From Erysipelotrichaceae bacterium (GTDB taxonomy: Bacteria; Bacillota_I; Bacilli_A; Erysipelotrichales; Erysipelotrichaceae): DNA of 64,000 nt. The stretch's first letter is position 1, and each line of letters opens with the position of its first letter. Location: contig JAAXXT010000005.1 in assembly GCA_013334325.1 (NCBI GenBank), positions 1-64,000 on the forward strand, in the 5' to 3' direction. Shown here one piece after another: positions 22,406-32,404 of the stretch. The position numbers and the translations under genes were made by a program. The notes under the pieces were generated by a model that saw only the letters and a list, made by a program, of their open reading frames with translations, had not been told where the DNA came from and searched no databases.

Positions 22406-23659
22406 GTGACCTTTAGCAACAATTTATTCTTCAGCAAGATCCTTCATAAAGACATTCGTAATCTCGATGATTCTGTCATAGGTAACCTCAATGACGTTTT
22501 AATCGATTCCAGAGGGATCAAACCAACGCTGACCGCCATAGAAGTCAAAAGCGGCAAACGCCTTTTCTACATCAACTGTGAAGCCATACAGATCTATCGC
22601 AGTAGTGCCAATAAATATTATCTACAACTTGGATCGACTCAGGTGACTTTTACATCACCTCCAGAAAATGCGATCTTTTTAGCCAAGGATATCTTAGATC
22701 GTCAAATCATCGACATCAACGGAAGAAAAGTAGAACGTGTCAACGACATTAGAATAGGCCTCATCAAAGACAACTGGGCCGTTATCGCAGCTGACATTGG
22801 ATTAAGAGGTCTTATTCGTCGTTTAGGTCTAGAATACGCTGGTATCATGGTCACCAATCTTCTACATAAGGAATTCCATAATAAGCTGGTCGTATGGGAT
22901 GACGTTCAACCTTTGATCTCTAATCGAGATAATCTTAAGTTGAATCAACCTTATACAAAGCTAACCACCATGCATGCGGCAGACATCGCCGACATCATCG
23001 AAGATCTTGATCAACAAGCTCAGATCGAAGTCTTTAAGTCTTTGGATACTGAACAAGCTGCGGATGTCTTAGAAGAAGTAGAATCCGATGTCCAAAAAGC
23101 CCTTTTGGAACAACTCCCTATTGAACAAGCTGCGGATGTCTTAGAGATGATGCCTCAAGATGAAGTCGCTGATATCTTAGAAGAAATCACCGACATCACC
23201 GCAGAAAAGCTCTTGATCGAAATGGAAGAACACATCTCTGAAGAAATCAGAGAATTGATGGAATATGATGATCGTACGGTAGGATCCTTGATGATGACCG
23301 ATATGATGTCTTTTGATAAAGATGAAAACGTTAAATCTGTCTTAAAACAACTTCGTAAGGAACAACCAGAAGAAGACATCACCAACTTCGTCTATGTGAC
23401 AGATGATAAGAAATTGGTTGGGGTCATCTCTTTGGTGGATCTGATCCATGCGAAATCCAATCGAGTCTTAAGATCGATGATGAAAACAGAAATAGTCATC
23501 TTAAGAGACAACGATAAGATCGAAGAAGCCATGGAACAGATGCAGAAGTATAACTTGATGATTCTTCCTGTCGTCGATGAAAACGATGATCTTATAGGGA
23601 TTGTTTCTTTGATGGATATCGTCTATGAATACATCCGCTTAAAGAAGGTGGACGTATGA
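22406..23659 (+). CDS. PRC-barrel + MgtE intracellular N domain + paired CBS protein (no membrane domain)
   Basis: MgtE_N repeats (AADIADIIEDLD..., EQAADVLEEV) and two CBS modules; GTG start after GAGAGGAG. Confidence 0.85.
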   Translation: MTFSNNLFFSKILHKDIRNLDDSVIGNLNDVLIDSRGIKPTLTAIEVKSGKRLFYINCEAIQIYRSSANKYYLQLGSTQVTFTSPPENAIFLAKDILDRQIIDINGRKVERVNDIRIGLIKDNWAVIAADIGLRGLIRRLGLEYAGIMVTNLLHKEFHNKLVVWDDVQPLISNRDNLKLNQPYTKLTTMHAADIADIIEDLDQQAQIEVFKSLDTEQAADVLEEVESDVQKALLEQLPIEQAADVLEMMPQDEVADILEEITDITAEKLLIEMEEHISEEIRELMEYDDRTVGSLMMTDMMSFDKDENVKSVLKQLRKEQPEEDITNFVYVTDDKKLVGVISLVDLIHAKSNRVLRSMMKTEIVILRDNDKIEEAMEQMQKYNLMILPVVDENDDLIGIVSLMDIVYEYIRLKKVDV

Positions 23660-24900
23660 AAGATAAACTTAAAAAACGATGGCGTAAACTGATCTACATC
23701 TTTGGGATCATCGGTCCAGGCATCATCACCGCAAGTGCAGGCAATGATGCAGGCGGTATCGCAACATACGCGACCGTAGGTGCCAATTACGGTTATAAGA
23801 TGTTGTGGGGTTTAACCATCATCGCTGTTGGATTAGCGGTCATCCAAGAAATGAATGCCCGTATGGCTGTGGTCACTGGTAAAGGTCTCTCTGATCTAAT
23901 CCGTGAGAAGTTTGGGGTCAAGTTGACCTTGTTTGCGATGACGATCTTATTTATCGCTAATTTCGGGGTCGTCTTAGGAGACTTCGCTGGGGTCGCTGCT
24001 TCGATGGAACTCTTTGGGGTCACCAAGTATATCTCTGTTCCTTTGGTTGCCTTATTCATCTGGATCTTAGTCACCAAAGGCTCTTATATTAAAGTAGAGA
24101 AGATCTTGATGTTGTTTACCTTTGTTTTCTTTGGATACATCTTTGCGGCCTTTATGGTCAAACCTGAACCCAATTGGGGAGAAGTTGCTTTAAGCGCTGT
24201 GACTCCTACCTTCGATATGAATACAGGATTCATCTTAACCTTCATTGGGATGATAGGAACCACCATAACCCCGTATATGCAGTTCTATCTTCAAGCAGCC
24301 ATCGTTGATAAAAAACTAGGTCTAAAAGATTATAAGTATGAACAGTTGGATGTCTATATCAGTTCATTATGGTCCAATGTGGTTCAGTTCTTCATCATCG
24401 TATGTACAGCGGCGACCTTATATGTCGCAGGTACTCATGTCTCTTCTGCCGCAGAAGCAGCCTTAGCTCTAAAACCTTTAGCGGGCAATTATGCCTTCAT
24501 CTTGTTTGGGGCAGGCTTGTTTGGAGCTTCCGTCTTAGCTGCTGCGATCATTCCATTATCGACTTCCTATGCGATCACTGAAGCCTTCGGATGGGAAAGT
24601 GGTGTCGACTATAGTTTCAAAGAAGCTCCTGCTTTCTTTGGGATCTATACCTTCATCATCGTGATCTCTGCTGCTTTGGTTTTAATTCCAGGATTGAACT
24701 TAATGAATCTGATCTTAAGCACCCAACAGATCGCTGGGGTATTGACTCCAATCATCATCATCTTTATGATCCTACTGGTCAATGATAAACGTATCATGGG
24801 CAAGTACATCAACAATAAGCTTCAAAATGCGATCTCATCGATCACAGTCATCTTGATCATTGCGTGTACGGTTGCCTTAATGGTTGCCCAATTCCTATAA
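23656..24900 (+). CDS. Nramp-family divalent metal transporter, NRMT-like
   Basis: GPGIITASAGNDAGGIATYATVGANYGYKMLW in TM1 and GTTITPYMQFYLQAAIVDK in TM6; 4-bp overlap with the upstream CBS gene. Confidence 0.88.
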   Translation: MKDKLKKRWRKLIYIFGIIGPGIITASAGNDAGGIATYATVGANYGYKMLWGLTIIAVGLAVIQEMNARMAVVTGKGLSDLIREKFGVKLTLFAMTILFIANFGVVLGDFAGVAASMELFGVTKYISVPLVALFIWILVTKGSYIKVEKILMLFTFVFFGYIFAAFMVKPEPNWGEVALSAVTPTFDMNTGFILTFIGMIGTTITPYMQFYLQAAIVDKKLGLKDYKYEQLDVYISSLWSNVVQFFIIVCTAATLYVAGTHVSSAAEAALALKPLAGNYAFILFGAGLFGASVLAAAIIPLSTSYAITEAFGWESGVDYSFKEAPAFFGIYTFIIVISAALVLIPGLNLMNLILSTQQIAGVLTPIIIIFMILLVNDKRIMGKYINNKLQNAISSITVILIIACTVALMVAQFL

Positions 24901-24925
24901 AAAACGAGTCATCGACTCGTTTTTG
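24899..24925. terminator. Bidirectional terminator
   Basis: AAAAACGAGTC-at-cGACTCGTTTTT between convergent genes. Confidence 0.8.
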
Positions 24926-26072
24926 TTTTGCTTCCACTATTGGATTTATAGTTGGATAAGATATTGGTCGTATAAGAGAAGATCATCTTATTTTTTTGAC
25001 GAGTTCTTTTTATGGCGATATCGACAAGCTCATCCATCAGTTTATTGAAAGATAAACCACTGGCTTCCCATAGATAGAAGGATAAAGATCCAGGAATCGT
25101 ATTGATCTCATTGACATAGACTTTACCCGTAGCTTCATCTAATAGGAAATCGATTCTACATACCCCTGCCCCATTAAGCACCCTAAACGCTTCTAAGGCA
25201 TAGGCTTGGACTTCTTTCGTCAACGCATCTGATACCTTCGCAGGACAATGTCGGCTCGCAGAAGCCATACCTTTGGCTTTAGAGTTGCCTTTGTATTTGT
25301 TGTCATAAGAGAGGATACTGTCTTGTTTCATGACTTCTTCTAAGACAGAGGCTCTTCTTTGATCATAATAACCTAAGACTGAACAGTTAAGTTCTCTTAG
25401 TTGAGTAACTGCTTTTTCGATGACGATCTTCACATCATATTGAGATGCTGTATCTACCGCATCGATCAATTCTTTTTCAGTATGAGCGACACTGATGCCT
25501 ACACTGGATCCTAAATTCGCTGGTTTGATGACGACAGGATAACCTAATTTATCAATTTTTTCTAGGATAGATTTCTTATCATTATGAAACTCATAATCGA
25601 AGAACCATAACCAATCTACGATAGGTAAATGAGCGCTTTCTAATATCTGTTTCATGATGACTTTATCTTGGCCTACGGCCCCACCTAAGACATCAGAGCC
25701 ACTATAAGGGATCCCTAAGGTCTCTAAGAAGCCTGCGATAGAACCATCTTCACAATGGGTCCCATGGACCACAGGGATGACCAAATCGATCTCAGTTCTT
25801 TGTTTCAAAGGAGACAAAGGTTTAATAAAGAACTTTTGGTTTTCTTTGACAACTGATACCTGAGGTACAGTTTTCTCGATAAGATCTAGATCTTTATACG
25901 CTTCGATATGTTTCAAAGAAGCAGCACTATAGAACTTATGATTCTTAGCCAGATATATAGGAATTACTTTATATTTGGAGTCATCACAAGCTGCCATGGC
26001 TTGCATGGCAGATATAATACTTACTTCATGTTCAACGGAATCTCCACCGAATAATACAGCTACTTTTAACAT
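24909..26072 (-). CDS. ddl: D-alanine--D-alanine ligase
   Basis: VAVLFGGDSVEHEVSIISA, YPVVIKPANLGSSVGI, VYVNEINTIPGSLSFYLWEASG. Confidence 0.95.
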   Translation of the reverse strand: MLKVAVLFGGDSVEHEVSIISAMQAMAACDDSKYKVIPIYLAKNHKFYSAASLKHIEAYKDLDLIEKTVPQVSVVKENQKFFIKPLSPLKQRTEIDLVIPVVHGTHCEDGSIAGFLETLGIPYSGSDVLGGAVGQDKVIMKQILESAHLPIVDWLWFFDYEFHNDKKSILEKIDKLGYPVVIKPANLGSSVGISVAHTEKELIDAVDTASQYDVKIVIEKAVTQLRELNCSVLGYYDQRRASVLEEVMKQDSILSYDNKYKGNSKAKGMASASRHCPAKVSDALTKEVQAYALEAFRVLNGAGVCRIDFLLDEATGKVYVNEINTIPGSLSFYLWEASGLSFNKLMDELVDIAIKRTRQKNKMIFSYTTNILSNYKSNSGSKTKTSR

Positions 26073-26084
26073 GCCTTCTTCCTC

Positions 26085-26714
26085 CTAATCAAAGACCACA
26101 TCGGTCTTATTCAATACCACATCTAATGCTTTTCTTAATTCTTTCTCAGTCATCTTACGACTTAAAGGGGGTAGTTTATCTAAAGGGAAATAGCCTAAAC
26201 TTAAGATCTCATGATTGTTTTGGAGTTCTCCACTTAGCACAGTCGCACTGAAGTAGATGACATACTCACTGATCATCGAAGCGTATTCTCGATAGAGATC
26301 TCGTCTTAAGATACAAAGAACCTTATCTATTCTAACACTTAATCCTGTTTCTTGAAGGACTTCTTTACGAGCGTTGTCACTGGCGGATTCAAACACATCA
26401 CACCAACCTCCTGGTACTGCGTAAGCCCCATCACTTCTTTCTTGGCCCATAAGAAGCTCATTGTCTTGATTAAGGATGATGATTCTTACAGAGATGTTCG
26501 GGGTAGGATAGATGTCTCTTTGATAAGGCAAAGCATCATCTGGGGTTTCTTGATGTTCTTTGAGTTGATTTAAAGCTAAGCTTTGTAGTTCTTCATAATT
26601 CTCTAAGGCATAAGGATCTTTAGAAAACTTAAGCCCTATTCTACTGATGGCCAAGACTTTGGCTAGAAATTCATTCCACTTCATCTTAGCGACTAAACGC
26701 ATCCGGTAGATCAT
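26085..26714 (-). CDS. NUDIX hydrolase
   Basis: Nudix box GGWCDVFESASDNARKEVLQETGL. Confidence 0.88.
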   Translation of the reverse strand: MIYRMRLVAKMKWNEFLAKVLAISRIGLKFSKDPYALENYEELQSLALNQLKEHQETPDDALPYQRDIYPTPNISVRIIILNQDNELLMGQERSDGAYAVPGGWCDVFESASDNARKEVLQETGLSVRIDKVLCILRRDLYREYASMISEYVIYFSATVLSGELQNNHEILSLGYFPLDKLPPLSRKMTEKELRKALDVVLNKTDVVFD

Positions 26715-28284
26715 TCTCTAACAGGATGGTATCTTTCGATGAGGCATGTTTATGGACATAAGCGAAAGCTTCTTTAACGGTGGTAAACACAAACACATTC
26801 TCCATATCGAATCCAGATTCTTTTAGACCTTCATAGATAGGACGGGTTTGATTCTTCCCAACCAAGATGACCACATCAGCACAGCCATTCATCGTCTTCC
26901 CAAATTCAGAATTATACATCTTCTGTTGATTGCCTAGATCGATCATCCCTGGGGTAATGATAAAACGTTTCCCAGGCATCATCTTAAGGACTTCTAAAGA
27001 CATACGAGATCCTTCTGGATTAGAATTGAAGGCATTATCGATGAAGGTCAAACCATTGATCTTCTTAAGTTGTAGACGATGTTCAATATAGTTGACGTTG
27101 GCGACCGCTTTTTGAAGCTTATCCCAAGGTAAACGTAAAGCACGTCCTACCGCAATGGCCACTAAGATATTAGAGACATTGTGCTTGCCTAATAGACGCG
27201 TCTTGAATTGTACGGATCCATCTTCGCTTTGAACTTTGAATTCAGAACCTTCTGGAGTATAAGTAATGTCTATGGCTCTAAAATCTACATCCATAGATTC
27301 GATCCCTACTGTAATGATACGACAAGTATTTTGGATCTTATAGTGACGGATATAATCGTTATCGAAGTTGAGAACCCCTACCCCATCTTGAGGTAAGTTT
27401 TCAATCATCTTCATTTTTTCTTTGATGATGTTGTTGATGGATTTAAAAGTCGCTAAATGTTGAGGACCGATCGATGTTACGATCCCATATTGAGGACGAA
27501 CGAACTTCGTTAGGGTATTGATCTCACCGACTTTATCCGCTCCCATCTCAACGATGAAGACTTCATGGAGGTTTTTGAGTTGTTGACGGATGGTGATGGT
27601 GATCCCCATTGGGGTATTGAATGAAGCGGGGGTAGCTAAGACATAGTATTCTTCGGATAGGATCTCATCTAAGATGTTCTTAGAACTGGTCTTCCCATAA
27701 CTGCCTGTTATACCTATCTTGATCAGATTATGATGTTTACGTAGTTCTCGTTTAGCGAGCTCAACGTAGAATCGTTTGATCAAAGCTTCTATTGGTTCTG
27801 TGATGACTGCCATCAAGATCAACATCAAATGAACGATCGAGTTCTCATACATCATCGCCAATAAAGGTAAAGGCGATAAACTATAATACGCCACCAAGTA
27901 ATACGCAAAGACCAGTGTCAATAGAACCATCAAAACGATCTGTCGTTTAACACGTGAAGTCACTTTTAGAGGTTTTATATAAGGTTTACGTTTTTCTTGT
28001 TTAAGCGAAAATATCGCAAAGAGATAAATCAAAGACAAAGTAAGAAGTTGTCCTGGTAGTTCAAAGAAGATGATGATCAAACTTAACACAAGGCCCACGA
28101 TCAATGAACGAAAGATCGATAGAATAGACGTTCTTAAAGACGCACTGAACCATTGTAGGTAACGACCCAGTTCATATCGGTTCTGTTGATACATATGTAA
28201 GGCATGTTTACCTGGCACATAAAACATCAGACATAAACCGATAAACAATAAAGGTCTAATCAATAAAGTCATCATCTCATTCAT
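26686..28284 (-). CDS. murF: MurF-like Mur ligase with N-terminal transmembrane domain
   Basis: GITGSYGKTSSKNIL, FNTPMGITITIR, FIDNAFNSNPEGSRMSLEVL; about four TM helices in the first 170 aa. Confidence 0.85.
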   Translation of the reverse strand: MNEMMTLLIRPLLFIGLCLMFYVPGKHALHMYQQNRYELGRYLQWFSASLRTSILSIFRSLIVGLVLSLIIIFFELPGQLLTLSLIYLFAIFSLKQEKRKPYIKPLKVTSRVKRQIVLMVLLTLVFAYYLVAYYSLSPLPLLAMMYENSIVHLMLILMAVITEPIEALIKRFYVELAKRELRKHHNLIKIGITGSYGKTSSKNILDEILSEEYYVLATPASFNTPMGITITIRQQLKNLHEVFIVEMGADKVGEINTLTKFVRPQYGIVTSIGPQHLATFKSINNIIKEKMKMIENLPQDGVGVLNFDNDYIRHYKIQNTCRIITVGIESMDVDFRAIDITYTPEGSEFKVQSEDGSVQFKTRLLGKHNVSNILVAIAVGRALRLPWDKLQKAVANVNYIEHRLQLKKINGLTFIDNAFNSNPEGSRMSLEVLKMMPGKRFIITPGMIDLGNQQKMYNSEFGKTMNGCADVVILVGKNQTRPIYEGLKESGFDMENVFVFTTVKEAFAYVHKHASSKDTILLENDLPDAFSR

Positions 28285-29038
28285 AGGTCTTGTCCTTTTC
28301 TAAAAAAACTTCAACGATCTTATGGAATCGTGCCGATTGATTATGATAAGCATAATGATCTTCTTTCTCAAAGACGACCAAACCAGCATCTTTCATTTCC
28401 TTCTCCATGATCTTACCCATCCATAAAGGAGTTGCCTCATCGAACTCTCCCCAAATAAGCAAAGTAGGCACCGTGATCAAAGGCAAGGTCTTTCTTAGAT
28501 CAGAATTGACGATCTTAACGAAGGATTGACGAATCACCCCTTCGGTATTCTTATAATCCGTGCTCCCAAAGAAGGCAGCCATCTTTTCTCGATGAGCCTT
28601 AAGAGGTTTTAGTTTAAACAGTTGTTTGGCTGTTTTATAAAAAGCCAAGCGGATATAGTAATCAGGACCTCGTTTAGGTTTAAGCCCAGCAGCTCCAGTG
28701 AGCACCAGTTTATGGACCTTATATTGAGCTGCATAAAGTAAGGCAACTCTCGCCCCAAAAGAATGGGCAATAATAATAGGCTCATGGATCTCTAATCGAT
28801 CACATAAGACTTTTAAGTTTAAGGTATATTCTTCTACGCCCCAAGCTACAGGAGGTAAACTGCTTTCTCCAAAACCAGGGAAATCGATGAGTGTGACCCT
28901 AAAATATGGACTAAAAAAGTCTTGAGACGCTTGAAACATCTCTAAGTTTTGGCCCCAACCATGTAGACACAAGATATCTTGTCCTTTGCCTAGTTGGGTA
29001 TAGTGAATCGTAACTCCGTTGATTTGTAGATTTGACAT
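28277..29038 (-). CDS. Alpha/beta hydrolase
   Basis: LCLHGWGQN, IIAHSFGARVAL nucleophile elbow, C-terminal His. Confidence 0.88.
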   Translation of the reverse strand: MSNLQINGVTIHYTQLGKGQDILCLHGWGQNLEMFQASQDFFSPYFRVTLIDFPGFGESSLPPVAWGVEEYTLNLKVLCDRLEIHEPIIIAHSFGARVALLYAAQYKVHKLVLTGAAGLKPKRGPDYYIRLAFYKTAKQLFKLKPLKAHREKMAAFFGSTDYKNTEGVIRQSFVKIVNSDLRKTLPLITVPTLLIWGEFDEATPLWMGKIMEKEMKDAGLVVFEKEDHYAYHNQSARFHKIVEVFLEKDKTYE

Positions 29039-29060
29039 GGTCCTTTTTTAGTATAACCGA

Positions 29061-30416
29061 TTAGTTAAGATACTCGGTCTCTTTCATTCTGTTTTCAAGA
29101 CTGATGATGAAGGTCACCCCATTGTCTTCATTATGGATTCTGATCTTATAGCCATAGGCTGTAATGACGCGATGAACGATGGATAGTCCTAAACCAAACT
29201 GTCCACCTGAGCCTCTCTCATAAGGCTTAAACAACTGCTCCATACGATCTTCAGGGATCCTTATCCCATCGTTATAGACACTGAGCTCATCTTTGGTCAA
29301 GCGGATCTCGACTTGGGTCTTGGCGTATCTTAAGGCATTGTCGAGAAGGTTCTCAACGACCACTCGCCAAGGTTCTTCTTGACCTAGATAGGAACAGGAA
29401 GTCAATTCAGTGATCAGTTTGATTTCAGGTTTTAAGACCTTGACTGAACGGATGGCTTTTTCGACCACGCTCTTCATATCTGTCTTACCTGGTTTAGCGT
29501 CTTGGATCAAATATTCCATTCGATTAAGCAAGAGTAAACTATGAACTTTCTTCTCTAAACGAGAGGCATGCTCAATGATGACATCGACGCTTGCTTCTAA
29601 GGTATCGTAAGGATAGATCCCGTCTTTAATGGATTCCCCATAGGATTTGATCGTAGCAATCGGGGTCTTTAAGTCATGGGATATGTTATGGATCATTTCT
29701 TCTTTGAGTTCTTCTTGACGTTTAAGTTCTTTGTTCATGGTGACAATGGCTGTGGCCAACTCACCGATCTCATCGTGACGATTGATGACGAGTTCTACGC
29801 TTTCACCTTTTTTATAGGTGTTTATGTAGAGCTCTATTTGTTTTAAAGAATGGATCAAGTAACCAACCCAAGCCATAAGGAACAGAAAGATCAATCCAAC
29901 CATGATCAAGATGATGTTGACGACTTCATTGATCAAGGCAGATTTAAACTGATTCATCGTATTGGTCACCATAAAGCTTACGATCCAGACATCGTTACCG
30001 ATCTTAGTGGTAGTATAGGCAACATTGGGTTGAGAAAGCACGGTGATGTTATCGGATGTTTCTGTAGTTTGTGTTCCTATTTTAGAAGTAAACTCAGAAA
30101 ACAAATCGATCCCGATCTGAGTTGCTGAATTGGTCATGATGTCTTGAGAATCATCGGTATAGATCACGTAATGAACGATGGTTGGATCACTGTTTGAAAA
30201 CAAAGTCTCTTCTGGATAGAAGTTATAAAAGTTCTCGATGACCGCATTTTGAGATCTATGGATCAAAGAAAACATTTGATTCTGAGCGATGTTGTTGATG
30301 TTGGTAAAGATATACGACAATAAGAAAAACCCAAACAGGAAAATGGAGATCAGTACGAGACTGACCAACTGTTGGGTTAAACTCATATTCTCTATAAACG
30401 TCTTGATTCTTTTCAT
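29061..30416 (-). CDS. Sensor histidine kinase (CssS-like)
   Basis: HNISHDLKTPIATIKSYGESIKDGIYP H-box; HATPase with FGLGLSIV; HAMP region; two TM helices. Confidence 0.85.
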   Translation of the reverse strand: MKRIKTFIENMSLTQQLVSLVLISIFLFGFFLLSYIFTNINNIAQNQMFSLIHRSQNAVIENFYNFYPEETLFSNSDPTIVHYVIYTDDSQDIMTNSATQIGIDLFSEFTSKIGTQTTETSDNITVLSQPNVAYTTTKIGNDVWIVSFMVTNTMNQFKSALINEVVNIILIMVGLIFLFLMAWVGYLIHSLKQIELYINTYKKGESVELVINRHDEIGELATAIVTMNKELKRQEELKEEMIHNISHDLKTPIATIKSYGESIKDGIYPYDTLEASVDVIIEHASRLEKKVHSLLLLNRMEYLIQDAKPGKTDMKSVVEKAIRSVKVLKPEIKLITELTSCSYLGQEEPWRVVVENLLDNALRYAKTQVEIRLTKDELSVYNDGIRIPEDRMEQLFKPYERGSGGQFGLGLSIVHRVITAYGYKIRIHNEDNGVTFIISLENRMKETEYLN

Positions 30417-31072
30417 TAACCCAGCCTATATCCATAACCGTAGATTGTATGGATATTGAGTGCTTTTAGTTTCTTACGAAGTCTTCTTAAGGTATCATCT
30501 ACGACACGATCAGATCCAAAGTAATTGGTTTCCCATACTCGTTCAAGGATCTGTTCTCTTGAGAAAGCGATCGTCTTATTGCGGACAAACATCATTAAGA
30601 GGTCAAATTCTTTCGTCGTAAGTTCAATCTCTATTTCATGTTGATAGACTTTACGTTGGACCAGATCGATCTCATAGCCATCGACTTCGATACGATCATC
30701 ATCTTTATAGACTCTACGCATGATGTTGTTGACTCGTAAAACGAGTTCTTTAGGCGAGAAAGGTTTGGTGATATAATCATCTGAGCCTTTTTCTAAACCA
30801 ATGATACGATCAAATTCTTTATCTCTTGCCGACATAAAAATAACAGGTACAGTAGGATTGATCTTTCTGATCTCTTCGATCAAATCAAAACCACTTCGAT
30901 TATCCAACATGATATCTAGTATCCACAATTGGATATCTGGATTATGGATCTGCGCATAAGCACTCTCATAGGTCAAATGGGATTTGACCTCATAGCCATC
31001 TTTTTCTAGATAGCGTCTAACCAATTCATTGAGATCTTTTTCATCTTCTACGATTGAAATGACTCTTTTCAT
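30416..31072 (-). CDS. OmpR-family response regulator (CssR-like)
   Basis: Receiver domain with LWILDIMLDNRSG and winged-helix output; close to my recollection of B. subtilis CssR. Confidence 0.88.
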   Translation of the reverse strand: MKRVISIVEDEKDLNELVRRYLEKDGYEVKSHLTYESAYAQIHNPDIQLWILDIMLDNRSGFDLIEEIRKINPTVPVIFMSARDKEFDRIIGLEKGSDDYITKPFSPKELVLRVNNIMRRVYKDDDRIEVDGYEIDLVQRKVYQHEIEIELTTKEFDLLMMFVRNKTIAFSREQILERVWETNYFGSDRVVDDTLRRLRKKLKALNIHTIYGYGYRLG

Positions 31073-32397
31073 GTGAGGTTCTCGCTTTCGATAAGCTTGA
31101 CGATTTGTGAAACCAAGGCATCACATTTGTCTTGAGTAGATGCTTCAGCCATGACTCTTACTAAGGCTTCTGTCCCTGAAGGACGAACCAAGATACGACC
31201 ATCCGTTCCTAGTTCTTTCTCTAAATCAGAAATGATCTTGATTAAGTTTTGGTTCTTTAGAGCTTCTTTTTTATCTTTCACTTTGACGTTAACTAATTTT
31301 TGAGGATAGATGATAAGATCTGAAGCAAGATCAGAAAGAGACTTGTTTTCTTCTACCATGATTGAAAGTAAAGACAAGGCACTTAATAGACCATCTCCTG
31401 TAGAGAGGTGTTGTTTAAAGATGATGTGGCCAGATTGTTCTCCTCCCAACATCAGATCATTTTGAAGCATACGATCATAGACATATTTATCCCCAACTTG
31501 GGTCTGTTCAGTTTTGATACCGGCTCTTTCTAAGGCTTTATATAGACCTAGATTAGCCATGACCGTAGTGACGACTGTGTCTTGTTTAAGGGTCCCATGT
31601 TTCTTCATATTGACTCCACAGACATAAATGGTCTTGTCCCCATCGAAGAGCTGACCTTGTTCATCGACCGCGATCAAACGATCCGCATCCCCATCGAAAG
31701 CTAAACCAATGTCTGCTTTATGCTCAAGGACGAACTTTTGAAGATCTTCAGGATGTGTAGATCCACAATGGGTGTTGATGTTGATCCCATTAGGTTCATT
31801 ATGAAGAATCAAGACTTTCGCATTCATCGATTCAAAAACCTGTTGAGCACTTACACAAGCACTCCCATTGGCCGCATCGATGACGACCTTCATCCCTTTG
31901 AGATCGATAGGATATAAAGATTTGATGAAGTGTAGATAATGATCTAAGCCTTCTGGATAAGATCTGATCAAACCAATCTCAGTATCATTAGCGTAGATAA
32001 GATGTGTTTCTTTATTGATTACTTTTTCTATGGTAGCTTCGATAGAATCATCGATCTTCATCCCTTGATGGTTAAAGATCTTTATCCCATTGTCATAGTA
32101 AGGATTATGAGAGGCAGAGATCATTACCCCAGCCACAAAATCTTCTTTAGAGCATAGATACGCTATCGTAGGTGTAGGAACAACCCCTACATCATAAGCG
32201 TGTGCAGAAGATGCGGCTAAGCCTGAGCATAAGGCATATTTAAGCATACTCGAACTGATTCTTGTATCCATCCCAACCACGATCTTCGACGAAGGATAAA
32301 TAGCACCTAAAGCTTGACCAATCTGAAAAGCCATATCTACGGTCAAAGTGACATTGGCTTTGCCTCTGACACCATCCGTTCCAAAATATTGTCCCAT
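31069..32397 (-). CDS. glmM: Phosphoglucosamine mutase
   Basis: YFGTDGVRGKANVTLT, GVMISASHNPYYDNGIKIF, LAFDGDADRLIAVDE. Confidence 0.96.
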   Translation of the reverse strand: MGQYFGTDGVRGKANVTLTVDMAFQIGQALGAIYPSSKIVVGMDTRISSSMLKYALCSGLAASSAHAYDVGVVPTPTIAYLCSKEDFVAGVMISASHNPYYDNGIKIFNHQGMKIDDSIEATIEKVINKETHLIYANDTEIGLIRSYPEGLDHYLHFIKSLYPIDLKGMKVVIDAANGSACVSAQQVFESMNAKVLILHNEPNGININTHCGSTHPEDLQKFVLEHKADIGLAFDGDADRLIAVDEQGQLFDGDKTIYVCGVNMKKHGTLKQDTVVTTVMANLGLYKALERAGIKTEQTQVGDKYVYDRMLQNDLMLGGEQSGHIIFKQHLSTGDGLLSALSLLSIMVEENKSLSDLASDLIIYPQKLVNVKVKDKKEALKNQNLIKIISDLEKELGTDGRILVRPSGTEALVRVMAEASTQDKCDALVSQIVKLIESENLT

Positions 32398-32404
32398 AGT
32401 GCTC

